From CAUZJO01 sp963580245 (lineage in GTDB: Bacteria; Sumerlaeota; Sumerlaeia; MVZB01): DNA of 24,633 nt. A program made the position numbers and the translations under genes. How positions within the stretch are numbered: the first letter of the stretch is position 1; every line of letters starts with the position of its first letter. Positions 14,544-22,195 of the stretch are shown here, in pieces. Below the pieces are notes generated by a model. It was not told the origin of the DNA. It saw only the letters and a list, made by a program, of their open reading frames with translations, and did no database searches. The stretch is from positions 1 to 24,633 of the forward strand of contig CAUZJO010000070.1 of assembly GCA_963580245.1 (NCBI GenBank), written 5' to 3'.

Positions 14544-17465
14544 TCAGTGAGTATACGCGAATTCACGTGAACTGATCAAGGCCCAAGCCAGGGCTTCGAG
14601 CCCTTTTTCGCGTGATTCCTGCTTGTCGATCAGTTTTTCCAGATCGTCCCGCTCGGCCTGAGTTGGGAAACGGCACAGGGCGGCCAGGTAGAGTTCCTCG
14701 ATGGCCTCCTGATTGGCCGTCCCGCTCTTGAGCAACCGGTTAACGCGGCCTCCTTCCTTCATGATCTTCTCGGTGTAGGCGGGGCCGGTGAGCATGTGAA
14801 GGGCTTGGGTGACGGTCGGGTCACTGCTCTCTTGAGGCAGGGTCTGGCGGGTGGGCCGCCCGTAAACGTCGAGGAAATGGCCGTAATACATATCCGGAAC
14901 CAGGTCAATCGCCCGCGTCCGGGGCGGTGCGGGGCCTCCGCCGATGACGTCCATCATGAATTGCTCGTCGACGCCCGTGGCCCGGGAGATGGCGTCCAGC
15001 AGGACGACCGCATTCAACCGGCGGGGCAGAGACCGAGAATAATTCACGCGGTCCTCATGGTTTGATTCGTCTGCGTCGCCCGTCAACTGGTAAGTCCGCG
15101 ACTGGGCGATCACGCGCATGAGGTGTTTCAGGTCGAACCCGTGATCGATGAAATCCTGGGCAAGCGCGTCCAACAGTTCGGGATGGGTCGGCGGATTGGT
15201 GGAGCGGAAGTCGTCGACCGGGTCAACCAGACCGCGACCAAAATAGGCGCCCCAGATCCGATTGACGGTGGCTTTGGCGAATTGCGTGTTCCGGGGCGAG
15301 GTCATCCAGCGGGCAAATTGCATCCGCAGTCCGCCCCACTGATCTTCGGGGAGTTCGGCGCCGCCGAGCACCGCCGGTCGGACGAGTTGTTTGGTGCGTG
15401 GGTGAGTGAGCGTTTTGCCGCTTGGGGGCGAGCCGGGAGCGACCGGGAAATCGACGAGCACATTTGGGTTTTGCAAGCGCGTCATCTGACTGAAAAACGC
15501 GGCCAAGCCCCAGAACTCGTCCTGGGTCCAGGCCTCGAACGGGTGGTTGTGACATTCGGCGCACTCCATCCTGACCCCGTGGAACACGCGAAACTGTTCC
15601 GCGACGATCTCCTGGGGCGTGACTTCACACTGGATGCGGTAGTACTGCATCGTGAGCCCGCTATAGCCTTCGGGCGCGATCCGCACGCGCGCGATCTGGT
15701 CAAAAGGCGTGTTCAGCGCAATCTGGTTGCGGATCCAGTCTAGGCATAGTTGCGTGTTTTGGGGGCTCTGTTGTGCGTCGAAATAGACCCGAAACAAGTC
15801 GGCAAATCGGTAGGCCCAGTAATCGACGTACTGCGGCGAAGCAAGCAGCGTTTCGATTAGCTTGTCTCGCTTGTCCGGATCGGTGTCGGCGATGAACTCG
15901 CGCACGCGATCGACCGGCGGCAGCGTCCCGGTCACGTCCAGGCAAACACGGCGCAGAAACTCCTCGTCGCGCGAGAGACCGGAGGGGACGATGTTAAACG
16001 TGCGCAGTTTGGCCAGGATGTGTTCATCGATGAAATTGCGTCCCTGGACTTCCGGGTAATCCGCGATCAGCTCGGCGATCACGCCCACCCGCGCGCTGGC
16101 GGCGTGCCCCGCGGCGCGCACCATCACCACCGTCTCGCCCAGGCGCATCCCGCGCACCTCGCCCGCTCCAATCACCTGCGCCACCAGCGGGTTGATCGAC
16201 TTGTAACGCACCTGGTCGGTGATGTCTTCGCGACGGCCGTTGGAGAGCAGTGCCGTGACCAACAGTTGGTGGCGCCCGTCGGTTTCGAGCACGGTCTGGC
16301 GCGGCTCGATCTCGAGTCCCGTGATGACCGCCGCCGCCTCGTCGGAGGCTTCGCCGTAGGGCGCGCCGTCGCGGACCCAGCGCAGGATCGTTTGATAGCC
16401 TCGCGAGTCCCGCGCGAACACTTTCCCCCCGCCGTGGGGCGACGTCTGGGTCGGTTTGAGCAACAGCAGGCTCTGCTCAGGTTGCTCCTTATCGACGCGG
16501 GGGGCGGGCGATTCAGTTTGTTCGTCGGTCAGGACTTCGTAGACGCCGCCCTCGACGATCCATTTGTAATCGTCGCGCGGATAGATCGCGTTCAGGGAGA
16601 GTTTGAACCCCCCTTGACCCTTGACCCCGCCATGGCAATCCGATGTGTTGCATCCGTGTTGGGTCAGGATCTCGCCGATATCACGCGCGAAGCTGAACGG
16701 ACGGTTGGATTGCGAGTCGTTGACCTGAACGGTGACATATGCGCGATGCTCGCCGACCGCTGCTTCCAATTGGGTCTCGCCGTCTTGAAGCGCAACCAGT
16801 CTTCCCTCCGCGTCCAGGCCGGCCACGGCGGGGTCGGACAGCTTGAGCTGACTCGCCGTGGTGAGGTCGCGCTCCAGGCCGTCGGCGAACCGGCCCAGCA
16901 CGATGATGCGCTGCGTGGCCTCCGCTCCCCACAGGTCGGGCGCGGGCGGGATGATCCGTAGCAAGGTGAGGCCCTCGACCGCGACCGGCGGCGCAATGGG
17001 TAGGCGCTCCGGGTCGGGGATCTGAGAAGGGGCATCGGACGCTTGCGCCTCGGAAGCGACCTCGGGTTCCACGTTTGCGGTCTGTCGATCCTTGCTCAGC
17101 AGCGCGACGTAGCGGGCCAGGTCCGCGATCCGGTCCGCGCTGAACCGGTCTTGCATCGGTTTCATCAAGGTGCCCGGCACGCCCTCGCGGATCGTCCGTT
17201 CGATCTCGGCCGGGCCGCCTCCGTGATTCCAAACGTCATCGACCAGATTCAGCCTCGGCAAGTCGGAGTTGCCGTCGACCTCATGGCACTGGGCGCACTC
17301 GGTGGAGAAAGCTTCGGCGGCGAATTTCAGCCGGTCCCCGACTAGCGCGACGCCTTCTGCCTGGGTTTCGATCTCACCGGCGCCAGACGCCAGACGGTAG
17401 CCTCCGATCATCACGATCAATATGGCCGACAGAGCTGTTGCTTTCAAACGCATCGATCTTCTCAT
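14544..17465 (-). CDS. Exported cytochrome c/DUF1549/DUF1553 (planctomycete PSCyt-PSD) protein
   Basis: A 973-residue periplasmic protein with a signal peptide (hydrophobic about 9-22). Domains in order: a cytochrome c module with C57-A-Q-C60-H61; a PSCyt1-type segment with C272-N-T-S-D-C277-H278 (the C-x4-C-H form normal for this family) followed by GGFKLSLNA; an Ig-like (Big2) segment about 380-460 (LLVTALLSNGRREDITDQV); DUF1549 (NFIDEHILAKLRTFNIVPSG; FLRRVCLDVTGTLPP); C635-A-E-C638-H639-NHPFE; then DUF1553 (TVNRIWGAYFGRGLVDP; NPPTHPELLDALAQDFIDHG). Haem attachment at the CxxCH sites is expected, giving a redox role in planctomycete carbohydrate use, though the reaction is not known. DUF1501 follows directly. 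The start at 17465 has no strong SD; an in-frame ATG at 17453 is an alternative. Confidence 0.93.
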   Translation of the reverse strand: MRRSMRLKATALSAILIVMIGGYRLASGAGEIETQAEGVALVGDRLKFAAEAFSTECAQCHEVDGNSDLPRLNLVDDVWNHGGGPAEIERTIREGVPGTLMKPMQDRFSADRIADLARYVALLSKDRQTANVEPEVASEAQASDAPSQIPDPERLPIAPPVAVEGLTLLRIIPPAPDLWGAEATQRIIVLGRFADGLERDLTTASQLKLSDPAVAGLDAEGRLVALQDGETQLEAAVGEHRAYVTVQVNDSQSNRPFSFARDIGEILTQHGCNTSDCHGGVKGQGGFKLSLNAIYPRDDYKWIVEGGVYEVLTDEQTESPAPRVDKEQPEQSLLLLKPTQTSPHGGGKVFARDSRGYQTILRWVRDGAPYGEASDEAAAVITGLEIEPRQTVLETDGRHQLLVTALLSNGRREDITDQVRYKSINPLVAQVIGAGEVRGMRLGETVVMVRAAGHAASARVGVIAELIADYPEVQGRNFIDEHILAKLRTFNIVPSGLSRDEEFLRRVCLDVTGTLPPVDRVREFIADTDPDKRDKLIETLLASPQYVDYWAYRFADLFRVYFDAQQSPQNTQLCLDWIRNQIALNTPFDQIARVRIAPEGYSGLTMQYYRIQCEVTPQEIVAEQFRVFHGVRMECAECHNHPFEAWTQDEFWGLAAFFSQMTRLQNPNVLVDFPVAPGSPPSGKTLTHPRTKQLVRPAVLGGAELPEDQWGGLRMQFARWMTSPRNTQFAKATVNRIWGAYFGRGLVDPVDDFRSTNPPTHPELLDALAQDFIDHGFDLKHLMRVIAQSRTYQLTGDADESNHEDRVNYSRSLPRRLNAVVLLDAISRATGVDEQFMMDVIGGGPAPPRTRAIDLVPDMYYGHFLDVYGRPTRQTLPQESSDPTVTQALHMLTGPAYTEKIMKEGGRVNRLLKSGTANQEAIEELYLAALCRFPTQAERDDLEKLIDKQESREKGLEALAWALISSREFAYTH

Positions 17466-17554
17466 TAGTCAAAGGCCCTTAATCTCGCGACATCCCGATC
17501 TCGCGCCCGGCGTCGCCATTCACTTCACCACCATAACTTGTGGGCCCGGGAACG

Positions 17555-18436
17555 TCATGGGTCCCCCAACACCTTTTCGGCGTATTCGAGGTTGTATCTG
17601 AGTGCTTCACACGGTTCATCCATGCCCTGGTATTCCACCGACACAAAACCACTATAGCCGATTTTGTCCAGTTCCGCAAGAACGGCGGGGATGTCGACCG
17701 CGCCTTGGTCGAGCAGGACGCCCGTATAGCGCGCGCCGCCGTCGGAGTCCAGGTGGCGCTCGACCTGCTCGACCGGCCCGACCCGCCGGCTGTTCTTGAT
17801 ATGAACGTGGACCATGGTGGGTTTCATGTCGTGGAGCGTCTTGATCGGGTCTTCCTCGACGAACAGGGAGGCGCAACAGTCGTAGATCAGGCGAAACGCG
17901 GGCGAGCCGACGTCGCGGCAGAAATCATGGCAATCCGAGCCGCGTCCCATGACCGGGCGCAGGGGGGGATAGTCGCAGTTCTCGCTGATCAGCATCACGC
18001 CGACCGACTGAGCGTATGCGGCGCACCTTTGCAGGCCCTCCACGATCCACTTGCGTTGTTCGTCGCGCGCAATGCCCTCCTTCAGCGCCGCGGGGACGAT
18101 CATGGCATTGGGCGAACCCATCTCGGCCGATTTGTCGATCAGCCGTCGGACCTCATCGACGCCCCTCTGCAACTCGCCGGGCGCAAGGGCCAGGTCGACG
18201 AAGAAATTATAACTATAAATCGGGAAGCCTGAATCGGCGCAGATCGCCTTGAGCCGCTCGCCGCTCGTGTCGGCCCAATACAGCTCGTTCAGCTCGATCG
18301 CATCGATCTCCAACGTCTCGTAGGACTTGATGACTTCCTCGCGCGTGCGATAGCCGGGAGTCGATTTGGGATGAAGGTAGCCTTCCTTGATGACCCAATC
18401 CGAGCAATAATCGGAAACGGTGACTTTGTATTTCAT
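17555..18436 (-). CDS. Xylose isomerase-like TIM-barrel sugar isomerase/epimerase
   Basis: A 293-residue cytosolic TIM barrel of the AP-endonuclease-2/sugar isomerase superfamily, not close to the 12293 protein. Likely metal ligands are E152 (LISENCDYPP), D186 (RLIYDCCASL), H212 with H210 (MVHVHIKNS) and E268 (FVSVEYQGMDEP). The N-terminal strand reads MKYKVTVSDYCSDW, and DAIELNELYW is the second strand. No clear SD precedes ATG 18436. It lies 90 nt before the large cytochrome gene and 84 nt after the dehydrogenase gene on the same strand, so co-transcription with both is likely. Isomerases of this kind beside 2-hydroxyacid dehydrogenases usually serve sugar or sugar-acid catabolism; the substrate is not known. 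Confidence 0.82.
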   Translation of the reverse strand: MKYKVTVSDYCSDWVIKEGYLHPKSTPGYRTREEVIKSYETLEIDAIELNELYWADTSGERLKAICADSGFPIYSYNFFVDLALAPGELQRGVDEVRRLIDKSAEMGSPNAMIVPAALKEGIARDEQRKWIVEGLQRCAAYAQSVGVMLISENCDYPPLRPVMGRGSDCHDFCRDVGSPAFRLIYDCCASLFVEEDPIKTLHDMKPTMVHVHIKNSRRVGPVEQVERHLDSDGGARYTGVLLDQGAVDIPAVLAELDKIGYSGFVSVEYQGMDEPCEALRYNLEYAEKVLGDP

Positions 18437-18519
18437 GTTGTGCCGGCGGCGGCGGAGAACCGAGGCCCGTCAACGCGCCGCCTTCTCTCCCTGGTGTCCG
18501 TCTAGTTTAACATCCGAGC

Positions 18520-19521
18520 CTATGGCGAACTAGCTGATGTCACTTGATACAAGGGCGGCTCGCCGCGTCCGGCGCGCCGGATGTTCTCGACGATCGCCTC
18601 CGCGCGGCGGCGCGAGGTGCCGTGGGTCGTCCCGGCGATGTGCGGAGTGGCCAGTACGTTCTCCATGTGGAGCAGTGGATTATCGGGCGGGACCGGCTCG
18701 CGCTCAAAAACGTCCACGCCCGCCCCACGAATCCTCCCGGTCCGTAACGCGTCGATCAACGCCTCTTCATCGACGATCGGTCCGCGCGCGATATTGAGCA
18801 AGATCGCCGTCGGCTTCATCTTTTCAAACACGCGGGCGTCAATCAAACCGCGCGTCCGCTCATCGAGCGGCACGTGAATCGATACGTAATCGGACTCGGC
18901 CAGGATTTTATCGAGGTCATCGGGTCCGCCTCGGAAGTCCAGACCGAACTCGCGCTCGACTTCGGGCGCCGCGGGGGCGACGTCAATCGCCATGAGTCGC
19001 ATCCCCAGCGGGCCGGCTCGGCGGGCCAGTTCGCGCGCGCTGGCGCCGAAACCGACCAGCCCCAGCGTCTGGCCACATAGCTCGGAACAGATCGGCTGAA
19101 ACCAGGTCCCCTCCTGGATGTTGCGCTGGTTGCGCGAATGCTCCTTGACGAAATAGAGCATCAGGTAGAGCGCGTGCTCGGCCAGCGCGATCGCACTGAG
19201 CTTGCCGGGCGTATAGGCCATCGTCAGCCCCTGGGAGAGAATGTATTCCACGTTCACCTTGTCCAGCCCCGTGCTGATCACCTGCCACAGTTTGACGCCG
19301 GCGTCCCGGGCGCAGTCGATCACCTCGCGCGTGCCCCCTCCGCGGCACAGGTCGACAACCACGTCCATGCCGGCGAATTGCTCGCCGAGCGGCCGGTCCG
19401 GATCAAAAAGCGTGACCGCGCAGACTCCCTCGGCGCAGGCGAGAAAATCACCTAGCCAGGGTTGGCTCTTCTCGGGCGCTTCACCGAGAAACAGAACTTG
19501 CATTGAGCTTTCGGACTGCAA
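18520..19521 (-). CDS. D-isomer-specific 2-hydroxyacid dehydrogenase, NAD-binding
   Basis: A 333-residue oxidoreductase that interconverts a 2-hydroxyacid and a 2-ketoacid with NAD(P). The Rossmann glycine motif is LGLVGFGASARELARRAG (G157, G159), followed by an Asp (D180) at the end of strand 2, which favours NAD. Catalytic residues are R245 (LNIARGPIVDEE), E274 (GVDVFEREP) and H293 (ATPHIAGTT). PGKLSAIALAEHALYLML is the usual segment before the NAD domain. The TTG start at 19521 has a good SD (ggaggg, spacing about 6) and is preferred over the ATG at 19503, which has none. It may head the - strand unit running through the isomerase to DUF1501. Phosphoglycerate dehydrogenase and glyoxylate reductase are possible roles; no ACT or other regulatory domain is present. 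Confidence 0.9.
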   Translation of the reverse strand: MQSESSMQVLFLGEAPEKSQPWLGDFLACAEGVCAVTLFDPDRPLGEQFAGMDVVVDLCRGGGTREVIDCARDAGVKLWQVISTGLDKVNVEYILSQGLTMAYTPGKLSAIALAEHALYLMLYFVKEHSRNQRNIQEGTWFQPICSELCGQTLGLVGFGASARELARRAGPLGMRLMAIDVAPAAPEVEREFGLDFRGGPDDLDKILAESDYVSIHVPLDERTRGLIDARVFEKMKPTAILLNIARGPIVDEEALIDALRTGRIRGAGVDVFEREPVPPDNPLLHMENVLATPHIAGTTHGTSRRRAEAIVENIRRAGRGEPPLYQVTSASSP

Positions 19522-19535
19522 AAGGCCCCTCCATA

Positions 19536-19721
19536 TTACGTATTTAGGCGCTCACCTGTCCCGGCGGCGGGGAAGACATTCGTATACCACTCGGAGGGTC
19601 GAAGATCAAAGGTGTCGTTCACGTCGATATCGCGGAACCGGCCGGGTTTATTCTGCGGCGGCCACGCCAATGCCTCGCCATGGATATAGATCACCCCTCC
19701 GCGCCCCACGGCGGGATCGAG
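19536..19721 (-). pseudogene. Possible C-terminal remnant of a second pseudopilin
   Basis: An open - strand frame of about 61 codons reads DPAVGRGGVIYIHGEALAW, then PPQNKPGRFRDIDVNDTFDL, and ends ...TNVFPAAGTGERLNT before TAA. The first part can be laid beside DPTNGTISVGDICYIDTYGW, the end of the pseudopilin encoded at 21438. An in-frame stop at 19722-19724 cuts it off upstream, and a frame change near there would continue into SLGFDMRGGCGALPLT. It looks like coding text without a start, possibly a decayed GspG-like gene, but the match is short. It lies in the 271-nt gap before the dehydrogenase gene, which otherwise shows nothing clear. Confidence 0.3.
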
Positions 19722-19792
19722 TTAGTGGGAGCGCGCCACAGCCCCCCCTCATGTCAAAGCCCAAGCTCGATTGGGCGCGGTCAAGCAACGAT

Positions 19793-21226
19793 TTATTCCA
19801 GCAATTCCCAGTACTCCACCGCGTTGGGCCCCGGCGTCGGGGTAGGCGTTGGGGTTCCGGCCCCCGCCACATGGATGCAGAAGTTGTCCAAGTAATAATC
19901 GGCCCCGCTCCCAAATGGGATCGATGAGAACCAGGGGAAAGCTTCGTCGCCCACCGCGATTGCGTTGTCGGCCGTGAGTTCCTGGTCGTATAATTGCAGC
20001 TCTTGCTGGCCATCAACGGTTTGCCAATAGCTCCACAATTTGTTGATCTGGTCGAAGACAAGGCGGTGGTGCGTCCACATGTCGAGCGCCGGCGAGATGG
20101 GGCCACCGATCGGATCGAGCCAGGCGACACCATCGTTGGCCTGAAATTCAGCACCCGGATTGATCCCGAGCGTCATGATCTTGTAACCGTCGGTGATCTG
20201 AGTCTGTTTGTTCCCGAAGTGGCCGAACTGGATGAAGTTAGTGGCGGTTGTTACAAAATAGGTGTCGAATTCAACTTCGATCGATCCCGTCTGCGGGGCG
20301 TTGCTCAGATTCACTTGAAGCCGCGGAACGTCGGAGTTCCCGGAATCCTTTCTCAAGTGGATGGAGCGCGTCCCGCTCCTGGCCTGGTCGGTTGACCATT
20401 CGGCGACCCCCGAAGTGTGGCCGAGCAGTTGGAAAACCCCGGCGGGTCCGGGATCGGTCTCGAAATCCTCGCACGCCGGAAAGTCGAGCGTGACGGGCAT
20501 GGGCGTCGGGGTGGGGGTGGGGGGCGTGTCGCCCGTGAATGCTTTGACCGAGACGTCGTCGACGTAATAACTGTTACCGGGAACGAACGGAAAGCTCATG
20601 ATGTGGTTGTTGTCCGGGGAGCCGAACTTTGCGCCCAACGTCCCATTCTGAATAACCAAAACTTCTGAACCGTTGCCCACGGTCAGGAAAACGCTGTATA
20701 TGTCGGCGTCCTGATCGACGACGACCTTGATGTGATACCATTGGTCGGTCTCGATGACGATGCCTGAGCCGCCATTCCAGAAACCCTGGTCAAAATTGAA
20801 GGCCTCAAGCTGAAAACTGCCGGTCGCAATGGCGACGGTGACGCAGCTATAAGCGTTGCCCGTGTTGCCCCCCAAGGCAAGGACATGGATGAAGTTGGAA
20901 CCGTCCAGAGTGACCGGGTAGATCGACGCGTTCACCTCGATCTTTCCGGTCTGCGGGATGCCGTCGACAGCCGCCAGGATCGCGGGGTCGGTGTAACTGT
21001 GGGCGCTTTGCGTCCTTTCGAGGAAAACCGATCGAGAGCCGCTGTTGGCCTGATCGGTTGATAGCTGCGCGATACCCTCGCTAGTGGCGGGGGCCCAGTT
21101 GTCGTTCAGGCCGCCGCTCTCGAAATTCTCGGTGAACGGATAAGTATACGGTGCCTGGGAATGGGCGATCCCCGCTTGCAGCAGGACGATCATCATCGAA
21201 ATTGCAAGAAACCTACCATGGAACAT
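19793..21226 (-). CDS. Secreted protein with two copies of a beta-sandwich-like domain and Thr-Pro linkers
   Basis: About 477 residues from ATG 21226, which has an SD (gggagag) and gives a clean signal peptide (MFHGRFLAISMMIVLLQAGI). The in-frame ATG at 21241 is an alternative. Two domains of about 200 residues follow. Each opens with FE and a Trp-x-Thr/Ser-x-Asp-Gln-Ala-x-Ser-Gly pattern (STDQANSGSRSVFL; STDQARSGTRSIHL), has PQTGKIEV or PQTGSIEV, a VDQ/FDQ strand, and ends in YYVDDVSV or YYLDNFCIH. A (PT)n linker (TPPTPTPTPMP) joins them and another (TPTPTPTPGP) precedes a short tail, NAVEYWELLE. The pattern suggests a concanavalin/LamG-like sandwich, possibly carbohydrate-binding, but no family could be named. 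It is a close relative of the 22196 gene, with the pseudopilin gene between them. Confidence 0.8.
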   Translation of the reverse strand: MFHGRFLAISMMIVLLQAGIAHSQAPYTYPFTENFESGGLNDNWAPATSEGIAQLSTDQANSGSRSVFLERTQSAHSYTDPAILAAVDGIPQTGKIEVNASIYPVTLDGSNFIHVLALGGNTGNAYSCVTVAIATGSFQLEAFNFDQGFWNGGSGIVIETDQWYHIKVVVDQDADIYSVFLTVGNGSEVLVIQNGTLGAKFGSPDNNHIMSFPFVPGNSYYVDDVSVKAFTGDTPPTPTPTPMPVTLDFPACEDFETDPGPAGVFQLLGHTSGVAEWSTDQARSGTRSIHLRKDSGNSDVPRLQVNLSNAPQTGSIEVEFDTYFVTTATNFIQFGHFGNKQTQITDGYKIMTLGINPGAEFQANDGVAWLDPIGGPISPALDMWTHHRLVFDQINKLWSYWQTVDGQQELQLYDQELTADNAIAVGDEAFPWFSSIPFGSGADYYLDNFCIHVAGAGTPTPTPTPGPNAVEYWELLE

Positions 21227-21437
21227 CTCAATCTCTCCCATGCATTGGATTCAGAAGTATCAGGATAAGATGAACGCCGAGCGGCGTCTCCGTTCACTCC
21301 AAATGAAACCTGGACGTCTTTCGCCCGTAGCAGGCGAATCAAACCTCTTTCACCCCCTTTGCGTGGCATCCACGCGTGTAGAACGATCACTCACCCTCCG
21401 GTTCCTTGAGGGATTTTGGATCAACCTTGCCTCCCGT

Positions 21438-22112
21438 TTATTGCACCCCACCCCCGCGCCAGCCATAGGTATCAATGTAGCAGATGTCGCCGACACTGAT
21501 CGTCCCATTGGTCGGATCGTAGTAGAGCTCATCATAATTATAGTAATGGCCGACTGAATTCTGCGGCCAGGGAACATGATCGGGACCGGCCGAGGAGATC
21601 ATCCAATTGAATCCCTTTATGCCAAATTGTCGCCAATCGCCCCGATCGAGCGGCCACGCGCAACACTGATTTCCGCCGCGCAGCCACGAACCCGGACCAT
21701 TCGAGGACGAACGATAGAACACGCTCGCGTTCTTGACCCGACGTTGATTATTGTGGGGCGCCAGATTCTCGAAAATGTTGGTATTGAAATTATCAAATGG
21801 GATCGTGGTGATATAGGATATCGGCGTCGTTAAGCCAAAGCCATGGCCGCTCTCGCGGTCCCGATAGTCGCTCAGCCGCAGGTAATCGAACCCGTCCAAG
21901 ATCCATACATTGTTGTCGACGGTATAAGACTCCATGGCCACCACCACCGTCCGCATGTCGGCCAGCGTGCGCGAGATCTTCGATCGCATGCGCGCCTCCA
22001 GGAAATTCGGCACGGCGATGGCCGCCAGGATCGCTATGATCGCCACCACGATGAGCAGCTCGATCAACGTGAAGCCCCTTTTGATACTGTGCAACATCCC
22101 ATTGGATGCCAT
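21438..22112 (-). CDS. GspG-like type II secretion pseudopilin
   Basis: A prepilin with the type III signal KRGFTLIELLIVVAIIAILA: cleavage after Gly, methylated Phe at +1, Glu at +5, then a 20-residue hydrophobic helix and AVPNFLEARMRSK. The globular part has FNWMISSAGPDHVPWP and YYDPTNGTISVGDI, which is the usual end of PVC-type GspG-like proteins (SxGPD ... YDPTNGTxSxGDI). The ATG at 22112 is preceded by gaggaag about 6 nt away and is preferred over the GTG at 22127. The protein would be built into a pseudopilus for type II secretion or a related surface fibre. No ATPase, secretin or peptidase gene is nearby. It sits between two genes for double-domain secreted proteins, separated from the upstream one by a terminator hairpin. 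Confidence 0.92.
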   Translation of the reverse strand: MASNGMLHSIKRGFTLIELLIVVAIIAILAAIAVPNFLEARMRSKISRTLADMRTVVVAMESYTVDNNVWILDGFDYLRLSDYRDRESGHGFGLTTPISYITTIPFDNFNTNIFENLAPHNNQRRVKNASVFYRSSSNGPGSWLRGGNQCCAWPLDRGDWRQFGIKGFNWMISSAGPDHVPWPQNSVGHYYNYDELYYDPTNGTISVGDICYIDTYGWRGGGVQ

Positions 22113-22156
22113 TATCGACTTCCTCACGTTCGCTAGAAGTTCTCTTGACGAAAGGG

Positions 22157-22187
22157 CCGAGGGGAGGCCGGCTGGGCCTCCCCTCGG
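22157..22187 (-). terminator. Strong hairpin between the 22196 gene and the pseudopilin gene
   Basis: A perfect 13-bp stem (ccgaggggaggcc, 22157-22169, with ggcctcccctcgg, 22175-22187) with a 5-nt loop lies about 9 nt after the stop of the 22196 gene. On the - strand it is followed by ccctttcgtc, a weak T run. It probably ends or attenuates that transcript and lowers read-through into the pseudopilin gene. Confidence 0.75.
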
Positions 22188-22195
22188 ATGCGGTC

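Noticed and set aside
16020..16961. + strand frame of 313 codons opposite the cytochrome/DUF1549 gene
   Set aside because: Overlaps coding sequence of a clear multi-domain protein; composition is typical of an antisense frame.
19648..20154. - strand frame of 168 codons overlapping the end of the 19793 gene
   Set aside because: Out-of-frame shadow of the double-domain protein over most of its length; only its last part may touch the pseudopilin remnant.
21240..21437. Riboswitch in the 200-nt leader of the 19793 gene
   Set aside because: Some small stems can be drawn (for example acgcc/ggcgt at about 21274-21287), but no known riboswitch core could be matched.
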